A stretch of DNA of 64,000 bases, taken from NCBI GenBank assembly GCA_963750195.1, contig CAVVPS010000019.1, positions 510,852 to 574,851 of the forward strand. Direction: 5' to 3'. The stretch comes from AP-15 sp963750195. GTDB lineage: Bacteria; Pseudomonadota; Alphaproteobacteria; ATCC43930; CGMCC-115725. The notes under the pieces are model-generated. The model searched no databases, was not told the origin of the DNA, and saw only the letters and a list, made by a program, of their open reading frames with translations. Positions within the stretch are counted from its first letter, which is position 1, and every line of letters starts with the position of its first letter. Positions 1-7,722 of the stretch are shown here, piece after piece. Made by a program: the position numbers and the translations under genes.

Positions 1-600
1 CGGATGCTTTTAAGCGGACTGCGCCAAGAGGCGCAGAAGTCGGCGCGCTGCCTAGCGGCGCGCCTATGCGGAGCGCGCTAAGGCGCGCAACTTATCTAAG
101 GGAATCGCGGCAAGGCCCACATTCACCAACCCCCGGCTAGTGCCTGCGGAGAGGCCGGTTTGCCAGCGAGCAGGCAAGCGGAGATTTCGGAGCGAAAATG
201 TCGGGCAAGATCAGGGCTGAAAGGCCCCTGCCCGCCTTTACAGCCGCCGCCGGTACGAAAACCGACAGCTCGGGATAGCCGAGAGGCCCCAAGGAGTCAC
301 ACCGCCGCAGACGCGGCACAACGCGCTGTATCACAGCCCGGTTCGACGCTTCGCGCCCTTCGGGTTTGCAAGGCACGCTTCGCTTTTCAGCCTTGCCAAA
401 TCGGCCCGGCCGGTGATTTCGCCGAGGGCGTCGGGACGCCGGGCGTCAGATCAGATAACGACCCTTCGCCTCCGGCGCGGGCCGAACTCCGGCGGGTTTT
501 CAGAGAGGCGGCTAAGTCTATGTGCCACACAATTTTTTGCTGGCATCTTTTTGGTGCAGCCAAAACCGGAAGTTGACGGCGGCCCCGAATCAGTCTCATC
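1..600. other. Non-coding GC-rich leader upstream of parA
   Basis: I see no convincing gene here. Open frames exist on both strands but read as low-complexity Arg/Ala/Pro-rich translations without a recognisable domain or ribosome binding site. The first ~100 bases are rich in short GCGCGC-type inverted repeats. Being next to a partition gene it could contain replication or maintenance sequences, but no iterons, DnaA boxes or replication gene can be pointed to. Confidence 0.5.
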
Positions 601-634
601 ATGTCACCATCAAACCGGGTGATATGGTGATATC
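601..634. promoter_or_regulatory. Operator-like repeats in the parA promoter region
   Basis: Bases 601-626 are an inverted, near-identical copy of the element at 1235-1260. They contain TCACC and GGTGAT half-sites, and a further GGTGATAT copy runs up to the parA start at 635. Tandem and inverted TATCACC-type half-sites just before a parA start are what ribbon-helix-helix partition proteins usually bind for autoregulation. Binding by the neighbouring RHH protein is an inference. Confidence 0.55.
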
Positions 635-1300
635 ATGAAAACCCTCGCGATCATTTCGCAGAAGGGCGGCAGCGGGAAAACCACCCTAGCCGTTCACATG
701 GCCTATTGCGCGGCGATGCACGATCGGCGGGTTGCGATCATCGACCTCGACCCGCAAGGCAGCGCCTTCGACTGGAACGAAAGCCGGAAGCCCGACCGCG
801 AGTTTGACGCGACGAGAGCCACGGCGCGGGAGCTGGCCGGCAAGCTGAAAGACGCAGAGCATGCAGGCGTAGATTTGGCGATCATCGACACCGCGCCGCA
901 TGTGGCAGCCGACGCGGCAGTTGCGGCGCAGCTCGCGGATTTTGTGGTGGTGCCATGCCGACCGGCGCGGTTCGACCTCAGAGCCGTAGCCTCGACGCTC
1001 GAAATGCTGGAAGGCGCGAAGAGGCCCTACGCGGTTGTTATCAACGTCGCGCCGCACGGTTTTAGGCTGGTGGAAGAGGCCCGCGCCGTGCTGGCGAAGG
1101 CATCGCGGGCGCTGGTATTGCCGGAAGTGGTGCATCAATTCGCGGCGCTCACCCATGCCGTGATCGACGGTAGCGCGGTGCATGAATACGACCCGGACGG
1201 GCAGGCGGCGGCGGAGATTGAGGCGGTTTACCGTCATATCACCCGGTTATATGGTGATACCGTACACGAGCGCCGGCGGAAGGGAGCGGCAGCGGCATGA
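635..1300 (+). CDS. parA: ParA-family partition ATPase (ParF-like, short form)
   Basis: This is a Walker-type ATPase of plasmid and chromosome segregation that would act on the nucleoid with a small DNA-binding partner. The deviant Walker A motif QKGGSGKTT lies at residues 9-17, with a switch-region aspartate in IIDTAPH around residue 87. At 221 residues it is the short form without an N-terminal helix-turn-helix, as in ParF/type Ib systems. It overlaps the next gene by 4 bp (ATGA), so the two are probably translationally coupled. Operator-like repeats sit immediately upstream and within its 3' end. ParA-like proteins also occur in ICEs and can position other cargo, so plasmid partition is the likely but not the only role. 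Confidence 0.9.
   Translation: MKTLAIISQKGGSGKTTLAVHMAYCAAMHDRRVAIIDLDPQGSAFDWNESRKPDREFDATRATARELAGKLKDAEHAGVDLAIIDTAPHVAADAAVAAQLADFVVVPCRPARFDLRAVASTLEMLEGAKRPYAVVINVAPHGFRLVEEARAVLAKASRALVLPEVVHQFAALTHAVIDGSAVHEYDPDGQAAAEIEAVYRHITRLYGDTVHERRRKGAAAA
1235..1260. promoter_or_regulatory. Second copy of the operator-like element, inside the parA 3' end
   Basis: A TATCACC half-site and a GGTGATA half-site face each other around a CGGTT-containing centre. Compared in reverse orientation with 601-626, 14 consecutive bases and then 7 more are identical. It lies about 37 bp before the start of the RHH partner gene at 1297. It may therefore control that gene separately or form part of the centromere. 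Confidence 0.5.
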
Positions 1301-1545
1301 AACGCACACGGCCAGCACTTACCGGAGCATTCGGGAAAGAGTTGGAAGCAGCAGCGGCGACCAATGCCGATAAGGCCCAGCGGCCGGATCGGGCAGGGCG
1401 GGTGACGATGCCATTTTGGACGACCGCGACGGCGAAAAGGCAACTTCGGTTGCTGGCGGCCGAGGAAGAAACGACGCAGCAGGAATTGATGACCGAAGCG
1501 TTGAACGCGCTGTTCAGAGGCAGGGGAAAGCCTACGGTCGCGTGA
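1297..1545 (+). CDS. Small ribbon-helix-helix partition partner (ParG-like)
   Basis: An 82-residue basic protein encoded directly after parA with an ATGA overlap. The N-terminal ~35 residues are flexible and Ala/Arg-rich. Residues 36-80 read as a ribbon-helix-helix: a short strand (RVTMPFW), then helix, turn and helix (KRQLRLLAAEEETTQQELM, then TEALNALF). This architecture, a mobile tail followed by an RHH fold, is that of ParG-type centromere-binding proteins, whose tail stimulates the partner ATPase. Family assignment rests on size, fold pattern and position rather than close sequence recognition. Its 3' end overlaps the convergent gene at 1532-1837 by 14 bp. Confidence 0.65.
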   Translation: MKRTRPALTGAFGKELEAAAATNADKAQRPDRAGRVTMPFWTTATAKRQLRLLAAEEETTQQELMTEALNALFRGRGKPTVA

Positions 1546-1837
1546 TAGTTAAGCTCTTGCCGGTGAGTTTGACCCCGTGGCGCTCGCATTCGCGGGTGAT
1601 CGCCTCGACAAAGAAATCCTGCATCGTCATGCGCGGGAGTCCCTTGGCGGCGCGCTCGCGGGAGAGGCGCAGGCAAAGCTCTTGCACGATGAAATGGTCC
1701 GTCTTGTCGATATAGCCCCCGGCGAGCGTTTTGCCGGCGCGGTGAGGCGGGGTAGGGCGACGGGCGGGCGGATCACTCATCGGCGAATTCTCATCGTCAG
1801 GGGAAGCGTGGAGCGGCGCGGAAGAGGGTTGCAGCAT
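1532..1837 (-). CDS. Ribbon-helix-helix-like hypothetical protein
   Basis: A 101-residue protein. The start at 1837 was chosen because GGGGAG lies 5 bases upstream of the ATG; an upstream ATG at 1900 lacks this. The N-terminal half is Pro/Ser-rich and disordered. The C-terminal half (GGYIDKTDHF, then two amphipathic helices ending near ECERHGVKL) resembles an RHH domain. The C-terminal helix resembles that of the protein at 12332-12568, where a similar EF..NFAREHGVKI segment occurs. It may be a regulator or an accessory DNA-binding protein of the transfer region. Function unproven. Confidence 0.55.
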   Translation of the reverse strand: MLQPSSAPLHASPDDENSPMSDPPARRPTPPHRAGKTLAGGYIDKTDHFIVQELCLRLSRERAAKGLPRMTMQDFFVEAITRECERHGVKLTGKSLTITRP

Positions 1838-1938
1838 CGTATCTCCCCATCGTGTTGTGACCCCATGCGACAGCCAGTTTACCATGAAACCGGTTAACAC
1901 TTTGTCACTTTGGCGATCCAGCCCTTTATCCGGTTGGA

Positions 1939-1970
1939 TAGTTGGCTTTTTGGCTAGTTAGCTGGCTGGC
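1939..1970. repeat. Four contiguous octamers (centromere- or iteron-like)
   Basis: The bases divide into TAGTTGGC, TTTTTGGC, TAGTTAGC and TGGCTGGC with no spacer. Further GGCTGG and TTGGC words continue to about 2028, making the whole 1925-2030 stretch repeat-rich and non-coding. Uninterrupted short tandem repeats beside a ParA/RHH pair recall the arrays bound by RHH partition proteins. A role as centromere or iteron is inferred. Confidence 0.4.
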
Positions 1971-2121
1971 GTGTTGTCAGGCCATCAGGCTGGAAGGTTG
2001 GCCGGTTGTATGGCTGGATTTGATGGCTAATCTTTTTTAGGGCGGCGCTCGCGGAAGTTTACGACACCGAAAGCAAACAGGTTTACACTCGACCCAACGA
2101 AATGCAGCGACTCGCGCGGTA

Positions 2122-3837
2122 TTGGAAGCCGAAGGCTATGTGTTGCGGGCGGTCGAAGGCTTGACCTCAGACCGGGCGCACGGCCTCACCGACCAGCAGC
2201 GGGCGCGCGTGTTGAACAGCGATCGTTACGACGGGATCAGCCGCGAGCAGGCCCGCGCCTTCCGGCACGCGACCGGCGAAGAAGGTTTGGCGATCATCGA
2301 CGGCCTGGCCGGCACGGGTAAGAGCCGGACGACTGCCGCCGTGCGCGATGCCTACGAGCAGGCGGGACACCGGGTTATCGGCCTCGCCTGGACCCACAAA
2401 GTCGTGAAGGGCATGGAGAACGCCAGCGGCTTCGAGAACACCAGCACCGTGAAACGCGAGCTGTTCATGCTCGCGAACGGCCGGCAGCATTGGGACAGCA
2501 AAACCGTCGTCATCGTCGACGAGGCCGCGATGCTCGACACCGCGCACATGGCGATGATTACCGCCTACGCGCAGGAAGCCGGCGCGAAACTGATCCTTGT
2601 CGGCGACGATCGCCAGCTCGCGAGCATCGAGCGCGGGGGAATGTTCGGAATCTTGAAAGACCGGCACGGCGCGGCGACCCTCACCGAGATCCGCCGGCAA
2701 TATTCCGGCGACGACCGGCGCGCGAGCGAGTATTTCGCGGAGGGACAATTTCACAAGGCGCTCGGCGTCTATGACACCAAGGGCCAGGTGCATTTCACGC
2801 GAACGCAAGTCGAGGCCCGTGCGGAATTGCTCGACCGCTACCGGCAAGACGTGACCCAGGCGGCGGACAAGTCGCGGTTTATTTTCGCGTACACCAATCG
2901 CGACGTTGCCGAGCTAAACGCAGGCGCTCGCCAGGTTCGCCGCGAACTCGGCCACCTTGGCGCGGATCACGACCTCGAGACGGCCGGCGGCCGCATGGCC
3001 TTCGCCGCCGGCGACCGAATCCAGTTCACCAAGAGGGATCAAAAGCTCGGCCTCGATAACGGCGACGCCGGCACCGTGCGCCACATCGAAAATGGCCGGG
3101 TTTTTGTCGAGCTGGACGACGGCGGCAAAACCGTCGCTTTCGACAGCGCCCAATATCAGAGTTTCCGCCACGGTTACGCCGGCACGATCTACAAGGGCCA
3201 GGGCGACACCGTCGATCAAGCCTATCTCTATCACTCGGAGCATTGGCGCGCGTCGGCAAGCTATGTCGGCATGACCCGGCACCGCGAGAAAGCGGAACTG
3301 TTCGCCGCCACCAACACCGCGAAGGATTTAGACCAGCTCGCGCGGCAAATGGCGCGCATCGATGAAGGCAAGCGCTTTGCCGCCTCGATGTATCACGCCC
3401 GCCAAACCATCGGCCCGATGCGGCCGATGACCGCCGATGAAATCCTCGCGCACTTCGGCAGCGAGATGCAGCAGGAGCGCGACCGCGACCAGCACCCGCA
3501 CACGATCGCGCAGCCGGCCGCCGAGATGCGCGGAGCGCGCACCGCGCGGCCAATAGACCGCCAGCCACAACCCGACGCCGGCGACGCCGAGCGCGCCCAA
3601 CGGCACGCGCAAATTCAGGAGGACGCCGATCGCCAGCGCCGCCGGCAAGAGCCAGGCGAGCGCAGCAAGCCCAGCGAAGATCGGATTTCCACTGATCGCA
3701 CCGACGAGCGCCGCCAGGCCGGCGACGAAACCACCAAGCCGAAATATGACAAATACACTGGCGATCGACTGGACGAACCGGGCCGCTCGCAAGAACGCGG
3801 GCATGGCCGAGGGTTAGGACGAGGACGATCGCGATGA
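2122..3837 (+). CDS. traA: TraA-type conjugative helicase, relaxase domain missing
   Basis: This is the C-terminal two-thirds of a TraA/MobA-type relaxase-helicase (571 residues; full-length family members are usually about 1000). Walker A GLAGTGKS is at residues 61-68, Walker B VIVDEAAML around 130-138, LVGDDRQL at 159-166, and the C-terminal UvrD/RecD-like block TIYKGQGDTVDQAYL around 356-370. The N-terminal MobA relaxase domain that nicks oriT is absent. The TTG start follows a stretch (2051-2121) which, in another frame, reads VYDTESKQVYT and resembles the linker before the helicase. The gene is therefore probably a truncated, frameshifted remnant. The last 53 residues (519-571) are basic/acidic and match the tail of the protein at 5025-6026. 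Confidence 0.8.
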   Translation: MEAEGYVLRAVEGLTSDRAHGLTDQQRARVLNSDRYDGISREQARAFRHATGEEGLAIIDGLAGTGKSRTTAAVRDAYEQAGHRVIGLAWTHKVVKGMENASGFENTSTVKRELFMLANGRQHWDSKTVVIVDEAAMLDTAHMAMITAYAQEAGAKLILVGDDRQLASIERGGMFGILKDRHGAATLTEIRRQYSGDDRRASEYFAEGQFHKALGVYDTKGQVHFTRTQVEARAELLDRYRQDVTQAADKSRFIFAYTNRDVAELNAGARQVRRELGHLGADHDLETAGGRMAFAAGDRIQFTKRDQKLGLDNGDAGTVRHIENGRVFVELDDGGKTVAFDSAQYQSFRHGYAGTIYKGQGDTVDQAYLYHSEHWRASASYVGMTRHREKAELFAATNTAKDLDQLARQMARIDEGKRFAASMYHARQTIGPMRPMTADEILAHFGSEMQQERDRDQHPHTIAQPAAEMRGARTARPIDRQPQPDAGDAERAQRHAQIQEDADRQRRRQEPGERSKPSEDRISTDRTDERRQAGDETTKPKYDKYTGDRLDEPGRSQERGHGRGLGRGRSR

Positions 3838-4279
3838 GCCGCGCGGGGTAGAGGCACCCCTGGCGCGGCGAGAAAGAAAGCCTCGCAGCAGTCACCTAGC
3901 GGTGAGCTGGCTTGCGCACCTTTCCGCGAGCTGGCGGATAGTGGCGGCATGGACGACGACGAGGCTACAGCACCGGCACGCCAGGCCCGGCCGGCGCAAG
4001 CACCGCAGCCGGCAACACCGGCCGCACAAACCGCGCCGGTGATTTTACGATTTCGGACTTGTATCAGCGCGCTATGACACATCGAGGGGCGGCGAGTTTT
4101 CCGCTTCGAGGAAGTTTTCCTGACGACAGTCTTGCGGGGCAACGTCTCAAAAGGGCGGTGTCTCTCCCCGCAGGCGATACCGCATCCTGATCGCGCATCG
4201 TTCCAGACCAAGGCGGCGCGCAACGGCCGCTTCGGCGCGCCGCAATAGCGGCGACTGGCCGTGCTTGCGCATCACGGCG
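3838..4279. other. Gap between traA and the convergent operon
   Basis: No convincing gene. A 42-codon plus-strand frame (3949-4077, beginning MDDDEATAPARQ) and a 40-codon minus-strand frame (4147-4269, Arg-rich) are both possible but unsupported by a clear ribosome binding site or recognisable sequence. The minus-strand frame overlaps nothing else and could be a small final gene of the operon. Confidence 0.35.
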
Positions 4280-4654
4280 TCAATCTCTTTTCGGTATTGC
4301 GCCGCTCTCAAGGTAAATCCGCAGAACCCAAAATGGGCCGCGATCATCGAGCAGATGCTTTTCCGCCCGATAGGCCATAGCCGCGATCATCTCCGCTTCG
4401 GTGCGCTCACCCCGCATGTAGGCTACACAGTCATAAGCGACCGGGTAGCCTTCTGGCCCCTTGGGGCCAAGAATTTCAAAGCTCCAATCCTCAAACCGGG
4501 CATCTTCGGCAGTACGCGCGCCGACGTAGCGATCCTGGGTTATCTCGACGAATGGCAGCGACGGGTGACGATGCATGATCGCCTCGCGCAGCGGCTCTTC
4601 CCAATCACCGCCGCCGTCGTCGTCCCAATATCTTTCGTCGCCGTCGTATGGCAC
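4280..4654 (-). CDS. Acidic hypothetical protein, last clear gene of the coupling operon
   Basis: A 124-residue soluble protein that I do not recognise. It begins with a strongly acidic stretch (residues 1-20, many Asp/Glu/Gly/Trp). The middle contains PSLPFVEITQDRYVG, followed by a region rich in aromatic and acidic residues. No signal peptide or membrane segment is visible. It has the same orientation as the coupling-protein operon and lies about 100 bp downstream of the 79-residue membrane protein gene. The plus strand over the same bases is also open, but its translation lacks coherent composition, so the minus-strand reading is preferred. Confidence 0.5.
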   Translation of the reverse strand: MPYDGDERYWDDDGGGDWEEPLREAIMHRHPSLPFVEITQDRYVGARTAEDARFEDWSFEILGPKGPEGYPVAYDCVAYMRGERTEAEMIAAMAYRAEKHLLDDRGPFWVLRIYLESGAIPKRD

Positions 4655-4757
4655 GAATTCACCCTACGCGATCAGGGTTTACGAAAACCTAAAAGGCGGC
4701 CGGCGCAACGTGACCCCATATTGCGCAAGGCTGCGACAACTGCTGCGCCCGTGTTTC

Positions 4758-4997
4758 TCAGCGACGCACGAACCGGCGGACTTCCAGCAAGTAATAAGCC
4801 ACCGCCCCCACACACCCGGCCACGTACCCGATGAAAACGCACCGCCAACCGAAATTTTCTGATCGGACGATCATCACACCTACCCCTGCGAGGTATGCCC
4901 AAACGACAGCGAACAACACGCTCTCATAGAGGGGTCGGAACGCTCGCCATTCGGCGTGCATCGAGCCAGCGAAACGCCGCACCTTAATCACCTGCAT
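4758..4997 (-). CDS. Small two-helix membrane protein
   Basis: A 79-residue protein with a basic, cytoplasm-like N-terminus and two hydrophobic segments. One is around residues 26-44 (ESVLFAVVWAYLAGVGVMIV) and one around 53-70 (VFIGYVAGCVGAVAYYLL). It ends in a basic tail, VRRFVRR. The positive-inside rule predicts both ends in the cytoplasm. It lies 27 bp downstream of the 333-residue gene in the same orientation, as part of a series of small membrane proteins encoded with the coupling ATPase. Not assignable to a known family by eye. Confidence 0.55.
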   Translation of the reverse strand: MQVIKVRRFAGSMHAEWRAFRPLYESVLFAVVWAYLAGVGVMIVRSENFGWRCVFIGYVAGCVGAVAYYLLEVRRFVRR

Positions 4998-5024
4998 TGT
5001 CCTACCTCCACAGCGCGGCGCGGG

Positions 5025-6026
5025 TCATGGGAAAAGGCCGCGCCCCCGGCCGCCGCCGAGATCGTGGCCCGCCTCGTGTTCCTGGCCGGCTTCGTCTAGG
5101 CGTTCGCCTGTATAGCGGTCATAGAGCGGCTCGGCGGTTTCCTCGCGGGTTTGCCGCACTTCGTCTATCCGATCGCTTGAAAAGCGATCCTCGCGGGCGC
5201 TATCGCGCAGCGCATCGGGATCGTCGCGATGACGCCGCTGATCGTCGTCAATCGCTTCGGCCAGGGCGATCGTGTCGCGTTCTTCGCCGCCGGCAACGGC
5301 TTCGGCGCGAATGTCCTGCCACACCTGATCCCCCTCAACATAGGCGCGCCATCGAACATAATCGCCCCACTCGGCCGCCGATCGCTCGGCCTCGATGCCT
5401 TTCTGTGCAGCATCCTGCGAACGCGATTTGAGCGTGTCGCCGAGTTCGGCCCATTCGAGGTCATTTGCCGGGGCCGCGAACGGCATCGGCGGCAGTTCCT
5501 CGTTGGACGTATAGAGCAGGTTGCGGGCGGTTTGAGCGACGGCAGAGTAAAGCTCCGGCGTCGCCTTCTCCGGCAAGTCGAGAACAACCGCATTCCACGG
5601 ATCGCGCTCGATAGCCTCGATTGTCATCGCCTCTTTTTCGCCTACTGACCGCAAGCGGCCGTCCAGCTCATCAAGCCGGCGCACGGCGCACTCGAAATTC
5701 TGCGCTCGGCTCTCGTCTGCGCCAATGCCGAGCGGATCATCTTCATTCATAGACGGCCCCTGCGGGCCGGTCATGTATTCGCAGCATTGCATGACGGCCG
5801 CGTAGGCTTCCTGCAACAACGCCTTGTCAGCATTGGCGGGTATCCCGAGAGAAACCGCCGTCAAAGGGTCGGCCTTGATGGTGTCGGAACTAAATTCGGT
5901 TACCGGCCGCTGCGGGCGCTCCTGCTGATCGTCGGCTTGCGGCCGGGGCGTGGCCTCGCGCTCTATGTCAATGCCGACGCCGGCACGACGTTTTCGCTGC
6001 CTCTCTTCGTCCTCTTCGTAATCCAT
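5025..6026 (-). CDS. Acidic protein sharing the TraA C-terminal tail; candidate transfer substrate
   Basis: A 333-residue, highly charged, soluble protein with no signal peptide or membrane segment. Residues 1-45 are Arg/Glu/Gln-rich and probably disordered. Residues 50-260 look helical, with repeated DPxxAVxLxIP-like starts (DPLTAVSLGIPA near 52, DPWNAVVLDLPE near 140) that suggest two related sub-domains. Residues 279-333 align without gaps to the last 53 residues of the TraA protein, including YDRYTGERLDE versus YDKYTGDRLDE: 26 of 44 positions identical by my own count. Both tails end in Gly/Arg runs. In VirB/D4-type systems substrates carry charged C-terminal signals read by the coupling protein. 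This protein could therefore be translocated, or could share a binding partner with TraA. Function unproven. Confidence 0.7.
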   Translation of the reverse strand: MDYEEDEERQRKRRAGVGIDIEREATPRPQADDQQERPQRPVTEFSSDTIKADPLTAVSLGIPANADKALLQEAYAAVMQCCEYMTGPQGPSMNEDDPLGIGADESRAQNFECAVRRLDELDGRLRSVGEKEAMTIEAIERDPWNAVVLDLPEKATPELYSAVAQTARNLLYTSNEELPPMPFAAPANDLEWAELGDTLKSRSQDAAQKGIEAERSAAEWGDYVRWRAYVEGDQVWQDIRAEAVAGGEERDTIALAEAIDDDQRRHRDDPDALRDSAREDRFSSDRIDEVRQTREETAEPLYDRYTGERLDEAGQEHEAGHDLGGGRGRGLFP

Positions 6027-6057
6027 TTTTCTAGTCCCTTGCCATCGCGCCGGTGAT

Positions 6058-6441
6058 TTACTCGCCTGGCGGCGTAAAACCCCGGCCCAACCGTCTCTGC
6101 CACACCAGCAATTCCAGACCGCCCAAGCCCGTCAACACGACGCCGACGACGAAGTTAAGGAACGGCTCATCATTGGCTCTTGCGCCGTGGTTCACGTAGT
6201 AGAGCAAGCCGAGCAGCAACGTCAGGCCGAGCAGCAACGACACCGCAGGCAGCAGCATATGAAAGACAATCTCGCCGCGTTCGTAGGCCGGCCGGCGCTT
6301 TGCAATCGCCTCTCTCGCCGGCGGCTGTTCCTCAACATCATCCCTAGCTCTTGTCGCGCGCTCACGCGTCGGCAATGGCGGCACCGGAACATCGCGCACG
6401 CGCTCAGGCTTTGGCGCGCGCGGCAATGGAATATCGGTCAT
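6058..6441 (-). CDS. Membrane protein with Pro-rich cytoplasmic N-terminus
   Basis: A 127-residue protein starting MTDIPLPRAP. This start was chosen because its ATG shares one base with the upstream stop (TGATG), giving coupled translation; an earlier in-frame ATG would overlap that gene deeply. The first ~55 residues are Pro/Arg-rich and probably disordered. Two hydrophobic segments follow (MLLPAVSLLLGLTLLLGLLY around 62-81 and FLNFVVGVVLTGLGGLELLV around 93-112), then a basic tail. It belongs to the coupling-ATPase operon. No family recognised. Confidence 0.6.
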   Translation of the reverse strand: MTDIPLPRAPKPERVRDVPVPPLPTRERATRARDDVEEQPPAREAIAKRRPAYERGEIVFHMLLPAVSLLLGLTLLLGLLYYVNHGARANDEPFLNFVVGVVLTGLGGLELLVWQRRLGRGFTPPGE

Positions 6442-6674
6442 CAAAGCACCCCCAACCGGAAGGCGATGCTGTTGCAGATGCCCCTTGCGGCCCACCACAA
6501 ATGACGTAATCGGAGCGAGGGATATGCAAGCCGTGTCCCGCAGGCGGGATGATAAAGGCCCCAACCCCAACGCCCAGGCTGCTTCACCCACCTAATTTCT
6601 GCGACCGCAGGGTCAAAGAACCCGTCACAGGTTTCGCAGTACGGCAAATCAATTGGAGACGGCAACCGTAACAA
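6441..6674 (-). CDS. Small Cys/His-containing protein, possible zinc knuckle
   Basis: A 77-residue protein. A CETC pair at residues 13-16 and HPACG at 42-46 give a plausible C-x2-C...H-x2-C metal site. The segment between is aromatic-rich (RWGWGLY). The C-terminal 25 residues contain a moderately hydrophobic stretch. Its stop overlaps the next start by one base, and it begins 1 bp after the end of the VWA-like gene, so the spacing is operonic. Known zinc-ribbon proteins often have this spacing, but no specific family is recognised. Confidence 0.5.
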   Translation of the reverse strand: MLRLPSPIDLPYCETCDGFFDPAVAEIRWVKQPGRWGWGLYHPACGTRLAYPSLRLRHLWWAARGICNSIAFRLGVL

Positions 6675-6675
6675 T

Positions 6676-7480
6676 TCACCCTCCTTTCGCGTGACCGATC
6701 AGCAGGCGTTTGGGATCAAGATTTTGCAGCAGCAATGAAGTCGCTGCCGGCATCGTCGCGGCCTTGGCCTCGACCGCCTCGACGCCTTCGACGGCGAGGA
6801 CCGCGATCAGCTCAACCAGTTCCTTGCCTATCCGGTCGAACGACGAAATATCGAACGGCAGCAGCGCCCCGCCGGTGCGCTCGGCGATGTCGGCGAAGAC
6901 CTCGCGCGCATTCGGATCGACGCCTTCCTGCAGGATGATGACGCGCGTCCCGCATTTGGCGAGCTTGTCGGCAGCCTTGCTGGCGCGTGACGCCGAACTC
7001 CTCGAACATATCGCCGATGTAAAGAACCAGATCGGCCTTGAGCGCGGCCGGGTGAGCCAGGATATCCAACAGCCGGGTATAGCCGCCCTGGCAGCGCACG
7101 CCGGCCGCCTTGTCCCGCAGCTTCGCCGCGTCGGTCGTGTAGCCCGTCGGGGTATCCATACGCCCCCCGCCATGACCGCCAAGCGCCACTTTCAACTGAC
7201 CCGGCAACGTGGCCACCAACGTATCTGTCAACCGCGCCGCTTCTTGCCATGTCGGCTCGCGGCTGGCGGTGTGATCGAACGCGATCAGCAAGCGCCGCAG
7301 CTCGGCGCTCTCAGGTGTCACGCTCGCAGACGGACCAGAAGCACGGGGCGGCGGCAATGGCGGGCCGGTGACAACTGCCGGCGGCAATCGAGGCCCAGCC
7401 GGCAGCGCCGGAGCAGAAGGCACAGCCACCGCCGCGTGCGCAGACCCATCATTTTTACGAAAAATCGCTGGGAGCTTCAT
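6676..7480 (-). pseudogene. von Willebrand factor A-like protein, frameshifted
   Basis: Start MKLPAIFRK at 7480, 2 bp after the upstream stop. The N-terminal ~55 residues are Pro/Ala-rich. A VWA-like domain then follows: LIAFDHTAS resembles the DxSxS/T metal-site (MIDAS) motif, QGGYTRLLDIL matches the conserved Thr loop, and DLVLYIGDMFEE matches the later Asp strand. Around 6988 the frame changes. The domain continues in another frame as KLAKCGTRVIILQEG and then REVFADIAERTGGALLPFD, to a stop at 6676. The span is 805 bases, one more than a multiple of three. A one-base insertion (or a two-base loss) is therefore likely. VWA domains bind protein partners through a metal ion; here the neighbours suggest a role in the coupling or transfer machinery. 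Confidence 0.7.
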
Positions 7481-7482
7481 TG

Positions 7483-7722
7483 TCAGACTTTCTTTACGTT
7501 TCGCACGGCGCGGAGCCAGCCCCGCAACCAGAAGGCACCGAGCGCTGCAAACCCGACCGCGACCAGCAGCGCGCCGACGCACAAATTCCACTCGCCGGCC
7601 GGCGGCGGCATAGTAATTATTATGACTGGCCATTCGGCGATGCCGACCACCCCCAAGACAAGAAAGAACAGCGCCCCGAGCAGATCGAGCGCACGACCCA
7701 AGAAGGTCAGAAATGTGGTCAT
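7483..7722 (-). CDS. Small two-helix membrane protein
   Basis: A 79-residue protein with hydrophobic segments around residues 12-36 (LDLLGALFFLVLGVVGIAEW) and 48-68 (CVGALLVAVGFAALGAFWLRG) and a basic tail. Its ATG overlaps the stop of the upstream gene by 4 bp (ATGA) and its own stop lies 2 bp before the VWA-like gene. Translation is therefore probably coupled through all three. It is one of at least six small membrane proteins in this operon. No family recognised. Confidence 0.6.
   Translation of the reverse strand: MTTFLTFLGRALDLLGALFFLVLGVVGIAEWPVIIITMPPPAGEWNLCVGALLVAVGFAALGAFWLRGWLRAVRNVKKV

Noticed and set aside
160..602. Overlapping open frames on both strands upstream of parA
   Set aside because: No ribosome binding site, no domain resemblance and biased Arg/Pro composition; typical random open frames in GC-rich DNA.
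3328..3804. Minus-strand frame encoding a hydrophobic, membrane-like protein opposite the traA 3' end
   Set aside because: The sense strand encodes the tail that matches another protein in the window. Antisense of Arg/Asp/Glu-rich GC-rich coding sequence is automatically hydrophobic.
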